The notes: generated by a model from the sequence alone, not told the origin. Shown: positions 35,992 through 45,125, counted from the first letter of the stretch. The stretch is 64,000 nucleotides of DNA from Planococcus maritimus (GCF_001592825.1 NZ_LTZG01000001.1:1302001-1366000), one strand, 5' to 3'. Numbers and translations: made by a program.

Positions 35992-36832
35992 ATTGAATAA
36001 AGTCCTCTGCAGATACTTCAGGAAGCCGTAGTGTATCGAGATTATTCGTACGGGTAAAATAAGCAGGATATTTTTCATGCTCAGTCCAAACACTTATCAG
36101 AGTAACTATAGATGATCTCTTCATGTTAAAAAGTTTGCCTAACAAACTATCTTTATGAACAATATCATCTAAACTAATTGTGCTAGTTTTTTTTAGCTCT
36201 CCATACTTGAGTAAGGTGTATCCTATCAATAAAAGATTATCTTCATTAAATTTTGCTTCCTTCTTATAGATAACCCCATTTTTTTCTTCCATTAACTGAA
36301 GTTTATACAGAGGACTCAGAATAACTTCTTCCGGATCCGCGCTACTACCTCCAGTAGTATAAAGTTTAATTAGACAGTCTATATCTCTTTTTAAGGATTT
36401 ATCGGCAACAACACGAGTTTCTCGAGTTTGCACCCATTTAGTAAGCTCGTTTAAAACTTCCTCTCGAGTAAATACTGTCTCGCTATAAACATTGAAAAAC
36501 CAATACCATGTAGTACTTACATCTTCATTTGTTGCCAATGAATGATGAAGTAAACCTGCAGTATTTGTGTACTTAATCGCTCTATCTTTTTCATTTATAT
36601 AGTTTCCTAAACGGGTAATCTGATGGTACTTAATATTCTCTTCTTTTTCTTCTTCATAAAGCTTTGTGGCTACTATCCAATATTTTAAAGATTGAACCAT
36701 ATTTTTTCCAAGCCCAACTTTTTCGAATGCATCTTTTTCGAAGAAGAAGGAGTTATTCAATTCTATATTCTTTAAAGCCTTACTCAGCCATCTATCTCTT
36801 AGATAAAAACTTTGATGTTGACTATAACCCAT
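35951..36832 (-). CDS. sspB: DUF4007 protein, SspB-like nickase component
   Basis: The 293-aa protein has the DUF4007 pattern (SFYLRDRWLSKAL, VGLGKNMVQSLKYW, TRLGNYI). To my knowledge DUF4007 proteins are the SspB component, reported to nick DNA during single-strand phosphorothioation. It is directly followed by an SspC-like ATPase and an SspD-like PAPS-reductase protein, the published order B-C-D. The start follows AAGAAGG. A cysteine desulfurase (SspA) is absent, so a housekeeping desulfurase would have to supply sulfur. Confidence 0.78.
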   Translation of the reverse strand: MGYSQHQSFYLRDRWLSKALKNIELNNSFFFEKDAFEKVGLGKNMVQSLKYWIVATKLYEEEKEENIKYHQITRLGNYINEKDRAIKYTNTAGLLHHSLATNEDVSTTWYWFFNVYSETVFTREEVLNELTKWVQTRETRVVADKSLKRDIDCLIKLYTTGGSSADPEEVILSPLYKLQLMEEKNGVIYKKEAKFNEDNLLLIGYTLLKYGELKKTSTISLDDIVHKDSLLGKLFNMKRSSIVTLISVWTEHEKYPAYFTRTNNLDTLRLPEVSAEDFIQYEHQRKAEKAYDI

Positions 36833-36880
36833 AAAAACGACCTTCTTTCATTGGAGATGCTCTCCAGTAAAAATTCATTA

Positions 36881-36917
36881 AATAAACATGCACACTTTTT
36901 AAGTGTGCATGTTTATT
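36881..36917. promoter_or_regulatory. 17-bp perfect inverted repeat between sspH and sspB
   Basis: AATAAACATGCACACTT and its exact complement flank a three-base loop. It lies 49 bases before the sspB start codon. As RNA it forms a long hairpin, but the T tract after it is short, so it may be a partial terminator, a processing site or an operator that separates the FGH and BCD modules. Confidence 0.7.
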
Positions 36918-36939
36918 ATATCAAATATTTTAAGAAACC

Positions 36940-37863
36940 CTAATTATTTCTCCTCAATCTCTGAGAGTATTTAGGTCTATCTATTGAAAATTCTGGAATT
37001 TCGTAATATTCAATCCAATTGAGTATATTGGTTAAATATACCTTTACTTGTTCCCGTTTAATATTAGGAGCGCTAATTAATAAATTATCATGAAGTTCTT
37101 CAGTTAAAGAACCATAATACATTTCTTTATTTTCTTCCATAAGATAGTAAATCCACTCGAAGACTTTAGACGTCAAGAACTGTTCTAATATTTGGTTAGT
37201 TATGTCTCCACGCAAATTTTGCGGATCAATTTTCAGCATTTCTAAGTCTTTGTTGTTGAGCCTTATCGGACTTGCGCTTTGTAAGAGATCCGAAATTTCT
37301 AAAATTATTTTAGACTTCGTTATTTTATATTTATCGAAATTGACGTTCCATTTGAAATGAGTACTTTTTTCAGGAAATTCTATTGATTCCAATTGGTCTT
37401 TCATTTCTTCATAAAGTTTTTCGCATAATCTAGTTGATTCATATGCAATTTTTTTAATTTCAAAGTATTCATCAAAGGAAAGGGAGCCATAAACCATAGT
37501 TTCAATATTCGAATTTCCTTTTAAACCTAGACCACTATGTGTTAAATTAGCACTTCCTATAAGGTATTTCTTCCTATCGAAACAATATATCTTCGAGTGT
37601 ACTTTGTCATTAATATACATTTCCCATCCGTTATTAATACAATACTCAAACATCTCTAAATCAGTTACACCCGCAAGGATATCTTCTGCTCTAAATCTAA
37701 CTAAACAAACTTTTTTGATATTCAATTTCGAGTGTAAATCAATCCACTTGAGAGTTTCTATTTTAGCAAATGCCGATACTATAAGTATTTCGGTATTTAC
37801 TGATAAAATTTCAGTTCTGATTCTTTCTTTGATTTCCAAACTATGAATTATCATTTTATTCAT
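36940..37863 (-). CDS. sspH: Phospholipase D-like nuclease, SspH-like
   Basis: The 307-aa protein has one HKD motif (VHSKIYCFDRKKYLIGSANL: His, Lys and the Asn-containing continuation) in an N-terminal PLDc fold (about 20-130), so it would act as a dimer. The C-terminal half is helical and unrecognised. Its start overlaps the end of the GHKL gene, which indicates coupling. The nuclease probably nicks or cuts unmodified DNA. The letter H is assigned by order and domain from memory of the published sspFGH cassette. Confidence 0.68.
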   Translation of the reverse strand: MNKMIIHSLEIKERIRTEILSVNTEILIVSAFAKIETLKWIDLHSKLNIKKVCLVRFRAEDILAGVTDLEMFEYCINNGWEMYINDKVHSKIYCFDRKKYLIGSANLTHSGLGLKGNSNIETMVYGSLSFDEYFEIKKIAYESTRLCEKLYEEMKDQLESIEFPEKSTHFKWNVNFDKYKITKSKIILEISDLLQSASPIRLNNKDLEMLKIDPQNLRGDITNQILEQFLTSKVFEWIYYLMEENKEMYYGSLTEELHDNLLISAPNIKREQVKVYLTNILNWIEYYEIPEFSIDRPKYSQRLRRNN

Positions 37864-39685
37864 CTATAGAATGCAAGAATTTCTTTGCTATTCTGCCCCA
37901 ATCTTTTCTTGCATCTTCAGCTCTTCCTTTTTGAGGAGCTGGCAATTCATCTTCATACCTAGCCCATGCCATTAATAAAAGTTTTAATCCATTTGATGCT
38001 TCAATTAACCGTTCTTTCAAATCTGCCTCACTTTGATTCTCATAATCTGTTTCTAACACTTCTACTAGATGGGTATAAGCATCGTGCCCAGTGTTGAGTA
38101 CAATATTTATTCCTCCGCCTTTAGCTCTTACGCTAAAGAATGCATCACTCTCGAAAGTTGTATTGGCAAAAGTATACTTTAAATTATTAGAAACTGTTCT
38201 TATAGCAAGTGCCTCTGCTTGAGTTTCTTCTACCCCAGTATTAACTAAATCTTCTTTGATTGCTTCCTTTTTTTCGTCTACAGATAGTCCACTGTCTTTA
38301 TCACTCTCACCCACATGACCATCTTTAGTTCTTTCAGCTGTCAAATCTGTGGCTTTTTTCTCAGGGCTATTTTCAACGTCTTCATGTCTTTTTTTAGCAG
38401 TATTATTTTGCCCCTTGTTTTGTGCTTCTATAAGTTTACGCATTGAACTCAATTGCAACTGAATACGATTGGCTATATCTAAAAGTGGTTCTCGCGGATC
38501 TCCATCATTTTGCATCTCTTCTTTTAATGCATGATATGTTTTCTCTGACTTACTTGTAAATTCATTTATATCTTTTATAAATTGTAAAACGCCTGAAAAA
38601 TTACTGGCTGATTGTTTGTTATTTGATACTCCCATTACCTCATCCAATGAAGGTGGAAACTCGATTTCAACCCCCCACCATCTCTCTCTCGGGTCATGTT
38701 GAATTACCAATGTTTGATCTAATTCTAGTTCTCGTCCTGCACGTACTATTGAAATACCAACATTTTTTTGAGCATGCTTTCCGTGAGGTAAGCCACCTGC
38801 ATTATATGCTTTTCGAGCTTCTGCTTTAGCGTAGGAGAACCTAGTTGTAATGTCATGCTTTTGACCATTGAATTCAACCGTGAATACTATATCATCACAC
38901 AGTTTTTCAAACATCGGAATCTCATCATACGGTTCCGGACAACTAGTTTTTTCCATTAAATACATCGGATCATTGGGCTTAGCTATTCCCTCAAGATTGA
39001 AGTGATCTAGATCGTTTCTGTCGAAGGAAAGCATCCTAATAGTTAATTCCTCATTTTCAAGGAATTTTCTATACATCCTGCCAATTAACAACTCTGAGTT
39101 TTCAATTACAGTTTTTCCTTTTCGCCACATTAGTTTATCAAGATCACTCCAGACTACTAAAGTACCACTATCACCTAACCCTTTACTTACTTTCTTCCAC
39201 ATAGCTGGAATTACGTCACTCTTTGGTATAGGCATAGCACCATCTTTTCCTGCTTTGACCTCATCCACATCTAAATATATGTGTTTAGCGTTTTCTTCGC
39301 CTCCTTGCCAACTCCAAATATCTACACGTTTACATTGAGATATAGAGGAAGCAGGTAATCCCATTCCGAATCTTCCCATCCCTGTTCTTTTTTCTTTAGA
39401 GAGCCTAGTCCCATTGCCAAATTGCAATGCCATTTGTAATATATCTTCATCCATTCCCTCACCATTATCTAAAATGGCTATTTGCGAAACGTTTTTCACT
39501 CGACGTGATCCAATATTTACTTCTTGTTCTGCACATAATAATTCAACATTTTTAGCACCTGCTTGAATTGAATTATCTATCAGCTCTGCAATAGCATATG
39601 CCGTATTTTTATAACCATTATCTCTCATTGCTTGAATTGCTAAACTAGGTGGAACATAACTGTTGTTTGCTTGTGTTTTAACCAT
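37856..39685 (-). CDS. sspG: GHKL (MORC/Hsp90-like) ATPase, SspG-like
   Basis: The 609-aa protein has an N-terminal GHKL ATP-binding domain: N-box AIAELIDNSIQAG, DNGEGMD, and the lid GMGRFGMGLPASS. A transducer-like region follows (about 250-360), then a charged linker (about 420-470) and a C-terminal helical part. Such ATPases act as clamps on DNA in MORC-type systems. It is the middle gene of the helicase-GHKL-PLD trio, 14 bases after the helicase stop. The letter G is by order only. Confidence 0.72.
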   Translation of the reverse strand: MVKTQANNSYVPPSLAIQAMRDNGYKNTAYAIAELIDNSIQAGAKNVELLCAEQEVNIGSRRVKNVSQIAILDNGEGMDEDILQMALQFGNGTRLSKEKRTGMGRFGMGLPASSISQCKRVDIWSWQGGEENAKHIYLDVDEVKAGKDGAMPIPKSDVIPAMWKKVSKGLGDSGTLVVWSDLDKLMWRKGKTVIENSELLIGRMYRKFLENEELTIRMLSFDRNDLDHFNLEGIAKPNDPMYLMEKTSCPEPYDEIPMFEKLCDDIVFTVEFNGQKHDITTRFSYAKAEARKAYNAGGLPHGKHAQKNVGISIVRAGRELELDQTLVIQHDPRERWWGVEIEFPPSLDEVMGVSNNKQSASNFSGVLQFIKDINEFTSKSEKTYHALKEEMQNDGDPREPLLDIANRIQLQLSSMRKLIEAQNKGQNNTAKKRHEDVENSPEKKATDLTAERTKDGHVGESDKDSGLSVDEKKEAIKEDLVNTGVEETQAEALAIRTVSNNLKYTFANTTFESDAFFSVRAKGGGINIVLNTGHDAYTHLVEVLETDYENQSEADLKERLIEASNGLKLLLMAWARYEDELPAPQKGRAEDARKDWGRIAKKFLHSIDE

Positions 39686-39699
39686 TTAAATTTCCCCTT

Positions 39700-41313
39700 T
39701 CATTCCCATACGTCTTCCCAGTTTTCAAATGCTTCAGCTACACTTTTAAAACCTGGTAAATTTTGATCGATTATCGTTACTATTTCCGCTTCTTTATTGC
39801 CACCTGCTCTTTTACCCCTAATTGCTCTCCCCACCATCTGACTATACAAAACTAACGAGATTGTGGGTCTAGCAATAATTGCAGCACTAGTTTTTGGAGC
39901 ATCAAACCCAGTAGTTAGTACACCATAGTTTACTAAAATCATCGGCGATTCTTCATCTGATAGAAAATTTTCAATTTGATTTCTTCTGTCCGCTAAATCA
40001 GTTTTTCCTGTGATTGAATATGAGATGATACCTAAGCTTTGAAGAACGAAAGAAATTAAGTCCGAACTTTCTACTGATGGTGCAAAGATTATTATTCTCT
40101 GATGCCTTTCGACTAAGTTTTTTGCAGCATTTATAATTTTGTAGTTTCTGTCTAAGTCTTCTCCTAATTTCTTTAATATATTGTTCGAAATCTCATTTTC
40201 GGATTTCTCTAATTCTTTCGTGAAATCATCTCGCGAAAAATATTCTAGTTCTTTATAGGTAGTATTCGCCAAATACTCTTGATCTACTAAGTAATTAACA
40301 GGGTTATCATAACCGTCGATCTCTAAAGTAACTTTTTTTCTCGAAAAAAAATCGGCAAGCTTCGAATCTTCTTCCACATCATTCCAGGTACGGCCTGGTG
40401 TAGCACTTAATCCTATCAGTTTTTTTTCTTTGCCATGTCCAATATTAAATAATGCCTCAATAATCATCTCATATGAAGGTGCGATTGCTTGGTGGGCTTC
40501 ATCCATGATTATTAATTCAGCTTTGTTCGCTAGGGAAGATATGAATCTAATTCCGTTGTCTTTTTTCACTGCACTAACAATTTTTGGTAATCCCGCAATA
40601 ACAATACCATCAACGACTTCTTCAGGATTAATGTTATACTCGCCCCAAAATCTATAAATCTCTAACTCGCGATCGCCTGTATACATCCATGCCTTCGAGA
40701 ATTCATCTGCTGCTTGTTTACAGAGCTCTTCAGTCGACGCCAACCAGAAGACTATAGCAGGTTCTTTTTGCCTTAAGCTTGAACAAACAATATTCATAGA
40801 TGTTCTAGTTTTTCCAGAGCCTGTTGGCATATGCAAAATAACTCTGTTATCGCCTTCTTTAAAATTGTTCTCTAACTTTTTTATTGCTTTTCTCTGGTGT
40901 TCGAACAAAGGATAATAACTTTGAACTTTGTTAACTGATTCTTTTAATTCTCCTATTTCTTCTTTAACAGGAATCTCTGTTCCTAAAAAAGAAAATAGTA
41001 CTTTCTCGTTTTTTGAATTTTTGTTAAAAGATTGATTATTCAGATTCTCAAAGTTGTTGGCTGACTCCGAAACTCCCAATTGCTTCAATAGCTCTTTCAC
41101 TTCATTCTCTCTCAACAGATCAAGAAGGATGTTTCTATGAGTCTTATTCCGCAAAACACTACCTGGTGAAAAATTCTCAAGAATAATTTTTTTCATATTA
41201 TCAGAACTAACATTTGAATTAAACTGATTAATTAACTTTACGGTATCGCTTCCAAGTATTTCTTCGATGCTTATTTCATCGATCCTCAAAATTAAGTTTT
41301 CGTAAAGCGACAT
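39700..41313 (-). CDS. sspF: SF2 DEAD/DEAH-box helicase, SspF-like
   Basis: The 537-aa protein has an N-terminal helical region (about 1-125), then a SF2 helicase core: Walker A MPTGSGKT, DEAH box (IIMDEAHQ), motif III SATPGR, and the second domain with TTGFDAP and QMVGRAIRG. It belongs to the type-III restriction/UvrB-like helicase group. It is the first gene of the minus-strand defence operon, with AAGGGGG before the start and a long AT-rich upstream region. In the published SspFGH system this module attacks DNA lacking the sulfur mark; the letter F is by order. Confidence 0.75.
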   Translation of the reverse strand: MSLYENLILRIDEISIEEILGSDTVKLINQFNSNVSSDNMKKIILENFSPGSVLRNKTHRNILLDLLRENEVKELLKQLGVSESANNFENLNNQSFNKNSKNEKVLFSFLGTEIPVKEEIGELKESVNKVQSYYPLFEHQRKAIKKLENNFKEGDNRVILHMPTGSGKTRTSMNIVCSSLRQKEPAIVFWLASTEELCKQAADEFSKAWMYTGDRELEIYRFWGEYNINPEEVVDGIVIAGLPKIVSAVKKDNGIRFISSLANKAELIIMDEAHQAIAPSYEMIIEALFNIGHGKEKKLIGLSATPGRTWNDVEEDSKLADFFSRKKVTLEIDGYDNPVNYLVDQEYLANTTYKELEYFSRDDFTKELEKSENEISNNILKKLGEDLDRNYKIINAAKNLVERHQRIIIFAPSVESSDLISFVLQSLGIISYSITGKTDLADRRNQIENFLSDEESPMILVNYGVLTTGFDAPKTSAAIIARPTISLVLYSQMVGRAIRGKRAGGNKEAEIVTIIDQNLPGFKSVAEAFENWEDVWE

Positions 41314-41614
41314 AAAATCCCCCTTTTAACACATTTTCGACAAAATACTATTTTATTTAAATGCAAAGTTAAATAATTGTTCTTTTCTCACATTTAATAA
41401 TATCACTTTAACCCTAATTTTTATACATTCCTTTATTATTTTTTACATTTTTTGTATTAGTTTTATGTTTTAGATATCATGGACTTTTATGCTACTTTAA
41501 TTGATATAAATGGATATAAACCAATCATTTTATATGACAATAATAGAACTTCTAATGATTTACGATTATAGAGTTATACGTTTATGCAGAAGTATTCCAA
41601 AAGGAGGTACGGCT
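41314..41614. other. Intergenic region at the right edge of the defence island
   Basis: Strongly AT-rich DNA that should contain the promoter of the ssp operon on the minus strand and that of the esterase on the plus strand. No tRNA gene, integrase, or direct repeat matching the left edge is visible. Confidence 0.4.
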
Positions 41615-42374
41615 TTGTTAGAAACATTTCAGGCATACATTTCTTCATTCAAGCAAGAAAGATTAATCCGAGTATATCTGCCGAAGAGCTATCCCGTGTT
41701 ATATATGCACGATGGGCAGAATGTGTTTCAAGATTTGGAGGCTATGGGTGGGAAATCTTTGGATCTTGAAAATTATTTGGATGCACATGAATTAGACCTT
41801 ATCGTGGTTGCGGTCGATCAAAACCCACAGGCAAGAATCGATGAGTACTGCCCTTGGGTAAGCGGTGAATACAGCAAAATCATATTGGGCAAAGAGAGTC
41901 CAGAAGGCGGACAGGGCACGCACTACGTGGATTTTATCGTCAACGAACTAAAGCCGCTGATAGACAGCAACTACCGCACAATCCAAGATCAGACCGCGAT
42001 GGCCGGTATTTCTTTAGGCGGCCTTATCTCTGTTTACGCTATGTGCCGCTACCCTCACATTTTTAAACACATAGCCGTCCTGTCTTCTGCCTTTTACCGC
42101 AATCAAGAAGAAATCATGAGGTTGATCGAGCAGACGGATTTGTCGCTAGTGGAGAGTGTATATGGATTGCGGGTCCAAGGAAGCGGGAGCTGATGCGGAA
42201 GTAAGCCAGAAATTTCTAGCTTCCAATCAAATGGTGTATGAACTACTAAAGGACAAGATATCTAATACGCAATTCGAAATCGTTGATGAGGCGGAACACA
42301 ATTATTCGTATTTTAAAGAAAGGGTTCCAAGTATATTTGGATTTTTAACATCCAATGATTTCCGTGAGAACTAG
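41615..42374 (+). pseudogene. Esterase D/enterochelin-esterase-like alpha/beta hydrolase, frameshifted
   Basis: The TTG start lies seven bases after GGAGG. The first part has the family motifs YPVLYMHDGQNVFQD and the nucleophile elbow AGISLGG. The frame then goes wrong near 42156 and stops at 42193. The correct end (MDCGSKEAGADAEVSQKFLA and onward, with the catalytic His in EAEHNY) continues in another frame to 42374. Restoring one lost TG in the TGTAT stretch at about 42155-42160 repairs the gene. The truncated product lacks its catalytic His and is probably inactive. Confidence 0.85.
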
Positions 42375-42461
42375 AAATCGATCAATGGAATCCATTTCCA
42401 GTGCGCTGCCGCAACGTTCGCAAAGCTTCAAACGTAGGGGCTCGCGCTTTAAGTTCAAACT

Positions 42462-42503
42462 AAAAATCTCCAAAAGAGTACATGCGCTCTTTTGGAGATT
42501 TTT
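42462..42503 (+). terminator. Terminator after the esterase pseudogene
   Basis: A 16-bp stem (AAAATCTCCAAAAGAG) with loop TACATGCG or similar is followed by T residues. Confidence 0.85.
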
Positions 42504-42667
42504 CACGTCTATTCTTTTAAAGCTCTTCTTCTACTAGCACATGCACATTGCAGCCCAATATCGGCATAACCTCGGTCAAGCGTTAGGACGTTCTCAGATG
42601 ATTCGTTATGAAAACGCTAATCTTCCTCGCTTTCTTCCCAACAATTTAAAATCCTTCTAGATTTCGG

Positions 42668-43123
42668 TTAAGCCTCGTCCATTCTGATAATCCTAGGCTC
42701 GTATTCTGAGACGACGATGAAAAACTCGTCTCTGGTGCTATACAGGTGGACTTCCACTTGGTCCAGAACCTCTTCGTAAATTGTCGCGTTGCGGTATTTG
42801 TCGAGGCCGCTCCAGTCGATGATTTTGAAAAAGAATGGCGTATGTTCAGAGAAGTTGTCGGGCCTGTCGACGTCATTGACCCATAAATCGGAACGTCCGA
42901 CGTGCGTATCGTAGGCGAAATGCCATACCGCGAATTCCGCGGTGCATAATTGATCATAGATGATCCGGAGCTTGTTTTCGTTCTCGTCGCTGATGATGAG
43001 CTCTAGTTGTGATGGGCTTTTGGAGACACTTGTTAGTATGAGTTGAGACGGATTGCTTGCTCTAAAGGCTTCGATTCCGCGCGGCTGCCAAAACTGCAGC
43101 TTTTCTTTATGAATCTTGTCCAT
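42668..43123 (-). CDS. Hypothetical cytoplasmic protein, unrecognised
   Basis: The 151-aa product is acidic and without membrane segments (FWQPRGIEAFRASNPSQLIL; late DQVEVHLYSTRDEFFIVVSEYE). ATG 43123 follows GAGGGG. I recognise no family; the composition is that of the normal chromosome rather than the island. A stretch at 42541-42660 next to it shows a 39-codon frame with no ribosome binding site and is not called. Confidence 0.6.
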   Translation of the reverse strand: MDKIHKEKLQFWQPRGIEAFRASNPSQLILTSVSKSPSQLELIISDENENKLRIIYDQLCTAEFAVWHFAYDTHVGRSDLWVNDVDRPDNFSEHTPFFFKIIDWSGLDKYRNATIYEEVLDQVEVHLYSTRDEFFIVVSEYEPRIIRMDEA

Positions 43124-43299
43124 GGATACACCCCTCACTCTGTCAGTTATTCAATGCTACATCTCCTCTAGCGTATCAGATATGTGAAAACCTCAGTTCT
43201 CATTTTAACTCTCTTTAAATGAATATTATAGTCTATATAATTTCCAAATAAAGATATATAATAATTCTAATCACTTATAAACATAGGTGGAATTTCAAT

Positions 43300-43732
43300 A
43301 TGACTAGTAAACTAAATGCCCGTTTGGTCAATAAAGATATACTCGAAAACAGACTAGGGTTTAAACAGCATTCTCGCTCAATCATCTTTTTGAAAAATAG
43401 TTCTCTAGTTCTTTCACCTTCAGTTCAAAATCAATACAATTGGTTCGATATTAGAAAGCCTAATTTGGATTTTTATTTGGATACTCCTTCCTACAAAGGA
43501 ACTCTAGTCATTCGCTTTTTCGATAAATTTTTAATTGCCAATTTAGATGATTTTGTAAAAAAAAATGATGCCTGCCGATAAATTTGTTTTCCATAAAAGC
43601 ATCGGACCTCATTGGAAATTTAGAATTAAAAAATCCGGTCGTTCGTACTTCATTTACAATCAACAAAATAGTTCTAACCTTTACCCAGTTGAAGAATACA
43701 CAGTAGAAGCGTTAGAAAAACTACTTAATTAA
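43300..43732 (+). pseudogene. Small AT-rich protein gene with a frameshift in an A9 run
   Basis: ATG 43300 follows AGGTGG. The frame reaches VKKNDACR and stops at 43581 just after nine consecutive A (43557-43565). Removing one A joins it to an open frame (MMPADKFVFHKSIGPHWKFR and onward) that runs to 43732, for a protein of about 144 residues. Both halves share AT-rich, Lys/Phe/Tyr-rich composition. It may be a sequence error, a mutation or slippage-controlled expression. No family recognised. Confidence 0.6.
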
Positions 43733-43838
43733 TTGATTCCACAAGCGATTAAGAAATCCATATTTTCCGTAATATGTAAAACCCACCTCTGTTATACTGG
43801 AAGAAAGAGGGTTTTATTCGCCGAAGGGAGAGTCACGA

Positions 43839-44216
43839 ATGAAAACGTACTGGCTGCTTGGCATTGTGTTGCTCGTCGATATGACGCTGCTATTGGTCGA
43901 TGATTACTTTCCGGGTGCACTCAGTTCGTTAGGTATCCCGGTGTGGTCTTTATACGCACTGCTTGGGATTTTGGTTCTTGTGAGCCTACTGACACACAAT
44001 CCTGAACTGGAGAAGCGCTTTGGGCTCCATGCCTTATTGTTATTGGCTATCTATCCGATGCTGGTGATGTTTTTATTGACTTTCCTTGGCGGTGAGTCAG
44101 AGAGCGGTCTCTCTATAACGAGCCCCCTCCTTTGGATTATATGGGGAGCGGTTTTGTGGATGGGGTGGCGCGATTATCAAAAAGACAAAGAACAGGACGG
44201 GCAAGCGACAGAATGA
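43839..44216 (+). CDS. Four-helix small membrane protein, paralogue of 58880-59257
   Basis: The 125-aa protein has about four hydrophobic segments (3-22, 33-52, 63-84, 93-110) and the motifs MKTYWLL, DDYFPGALSSLGIP and LGGESESGLS. The gene at 58880 encodes a protein of the same length with MKTYWLI, NDYFPGTLAELGIP and LGGESQNSLS, so they are paralogues. Function unknown. The start follows GAAGGGAG. Confidence 0.8.
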   Translation: MKTYWLLGIVLLVDMTLLLVDDYFPGALSSLGIPVWSLYALLGILVLVSLLTHNPELEKRFGLHALLLLAIYPMLVMFLLTFLGGESESGLSITSPLLWIIWGAVLWMGWRDYQKDKEQDGQATE

Positions 44217-44278
44217 ATGCTCTTTATAGTTGCTGATACGAAATTTTGGAACTGGAATGGAAAGGATGACCTGTTGTT

Positions 44279-44509
44279 ATGCTATGGATACTTACACAAA
44301 ACAAACAAGACCTGATGAATGTTAAGAGTGTTTCCGTAAAAGGAAAGCATGTGGAAGGTTTTGTAGAAAACAGCTTATTGGATCAGTGGAATAAAGTGAT
44401 GGGCAAATATGAATCAAACGATCGAGCATTAGAAGTTCTTACGGAGATTTTTGCGAAGATTGACCAAAGCGACGGGGCTGCTGTTACATTTAATATGCCT
44501 CAAAAATAA
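44279..44509 (+). CDS. Small conserved-type protein, unknown function
   Basis: The 76-aa product (MLWILTQNKQDLMNVKSVSV, later GKYESNDRALEVLTEIFAKI) resembles a small protein family common in Bacillus-group genomes, without known role. No membrane segment. The ribosome binding site (AAAGGA) is rather far from the ATG. It precedes a membrane protein gene on the same strand. Confidence 0.65.
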   Translation: MLWILTQNKQDLMNVKSVSVKGKHVEGFVENSLLDQWNKVMGKYESNDRALEVLTEIFAKIDQSDGAAVTFNMPQK

Positions 44510-44559
44510 GGACAGAATCAGCAGGGATTAAGAATTCTTAAACGGAAGGGAAGGATTCC

Positions 44560-45033
44560 ATGGAAGAAGAGCACTGGGACATAAAAGAAATTAAGAAGTT
44601 AAAGAAAAAGCAGTTGCTGTTGGGCAATCTCTTTATGCTGGTGATTTTTCTCTTATTTGTCTACTTTTTCGAAAGCAGAAACCTCTTCGTTATCACGTGG
44701 GTTATTTTAGCGGGCCTCTTGGTCGTCTTATTGCTCACCTTATATACCCTGCTAACTGGCAAACTCATTGGCACGAAAACCAGCCGGCGTGTTCAGGCAT
44801 TCGACAGGAAATACTGGGGCAAGAAACGGTGGAAACGCAAAAAAATAGTTGAAGCAACCCTGTATGCAATTCTAGGCGGCGGCCTGGCGTATTTACTGTT
44901 CACTGTAGATTTCAATTTTTCAAATCAGCCTATTACCAGCTCTCTCTTCCCTTTTATCGGGGCTTGGATTGGTTATAATTTAGGCGAGATCACGAGAATG
45001 AAGAACTTGAACGAGCACTCAGCCAATGGATAG
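44560..45033 (+). CDS. Hypothetical membrane protein
   Basis: The 157-aa protein starts with a charged Lys-rich helix (IKEIKKLKKKQ), then has two close helices (about 20-38 and 42-64), a basic loop (SRRVQAFDRKYWGKKRWKRKK) and two more helices (about 100-115 and 125-142). No family recognised. The start follows GGAAGGGAAGG. Ends at a good terminator, and may share a transcript with the gene before it. Confidence 0.7.
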   Translation: MEEEHWDIKEIKKLKKKQLLLGNLFMLVIFLLFVYFFESRNLFVITWVILAGLLVVLLLTLYTLLTGKLIGTKTSRRVQAFDRKYWGKKRWKRKKIVEATLYAILGGGLAYLLFTVDFNFSNQPITSSLFPFIGAWIGYNLGEITRMKNLNEHSANG

Positions 45034-45092
45034 TCGCTCCAGTTTTACACGATGAAACCTATGCAGATCAGTTAATTGAATGAACCGCTCCT

Positions 45093-45125
45093 AAACTCTC
45101 AGTTCGGGTGACTGAGAGTTTTTTA
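45093..45125 (+). terminator. Intrinsic terminator
   Basis: A 10-bp stem (AAACTCTCAG/CTGAGAGTTT) with a nine-base loop is followed by T6. Confidence 0.88.

Noticed and set aside
36881-36917. CRISPR repeat or transposon end
   Set aside because: Only one copy of the palindrome, with no spacers, transposase or flanking duplications.
36940-41313. DISARM system (helicase plus PLD)
   Set aside because: No DUF1998 (drmB) protein or methyltransferase is present; a GHKL ATPase lies between helicase and PLD.
42541-42660. 39-codon plus-strand frame with an HTH-like look (LGRSQMIRYENANLP)
   Set aside because: No ribosome binding site, it directly follows a terminator, and the similarity is too short to call a gene or remnant.
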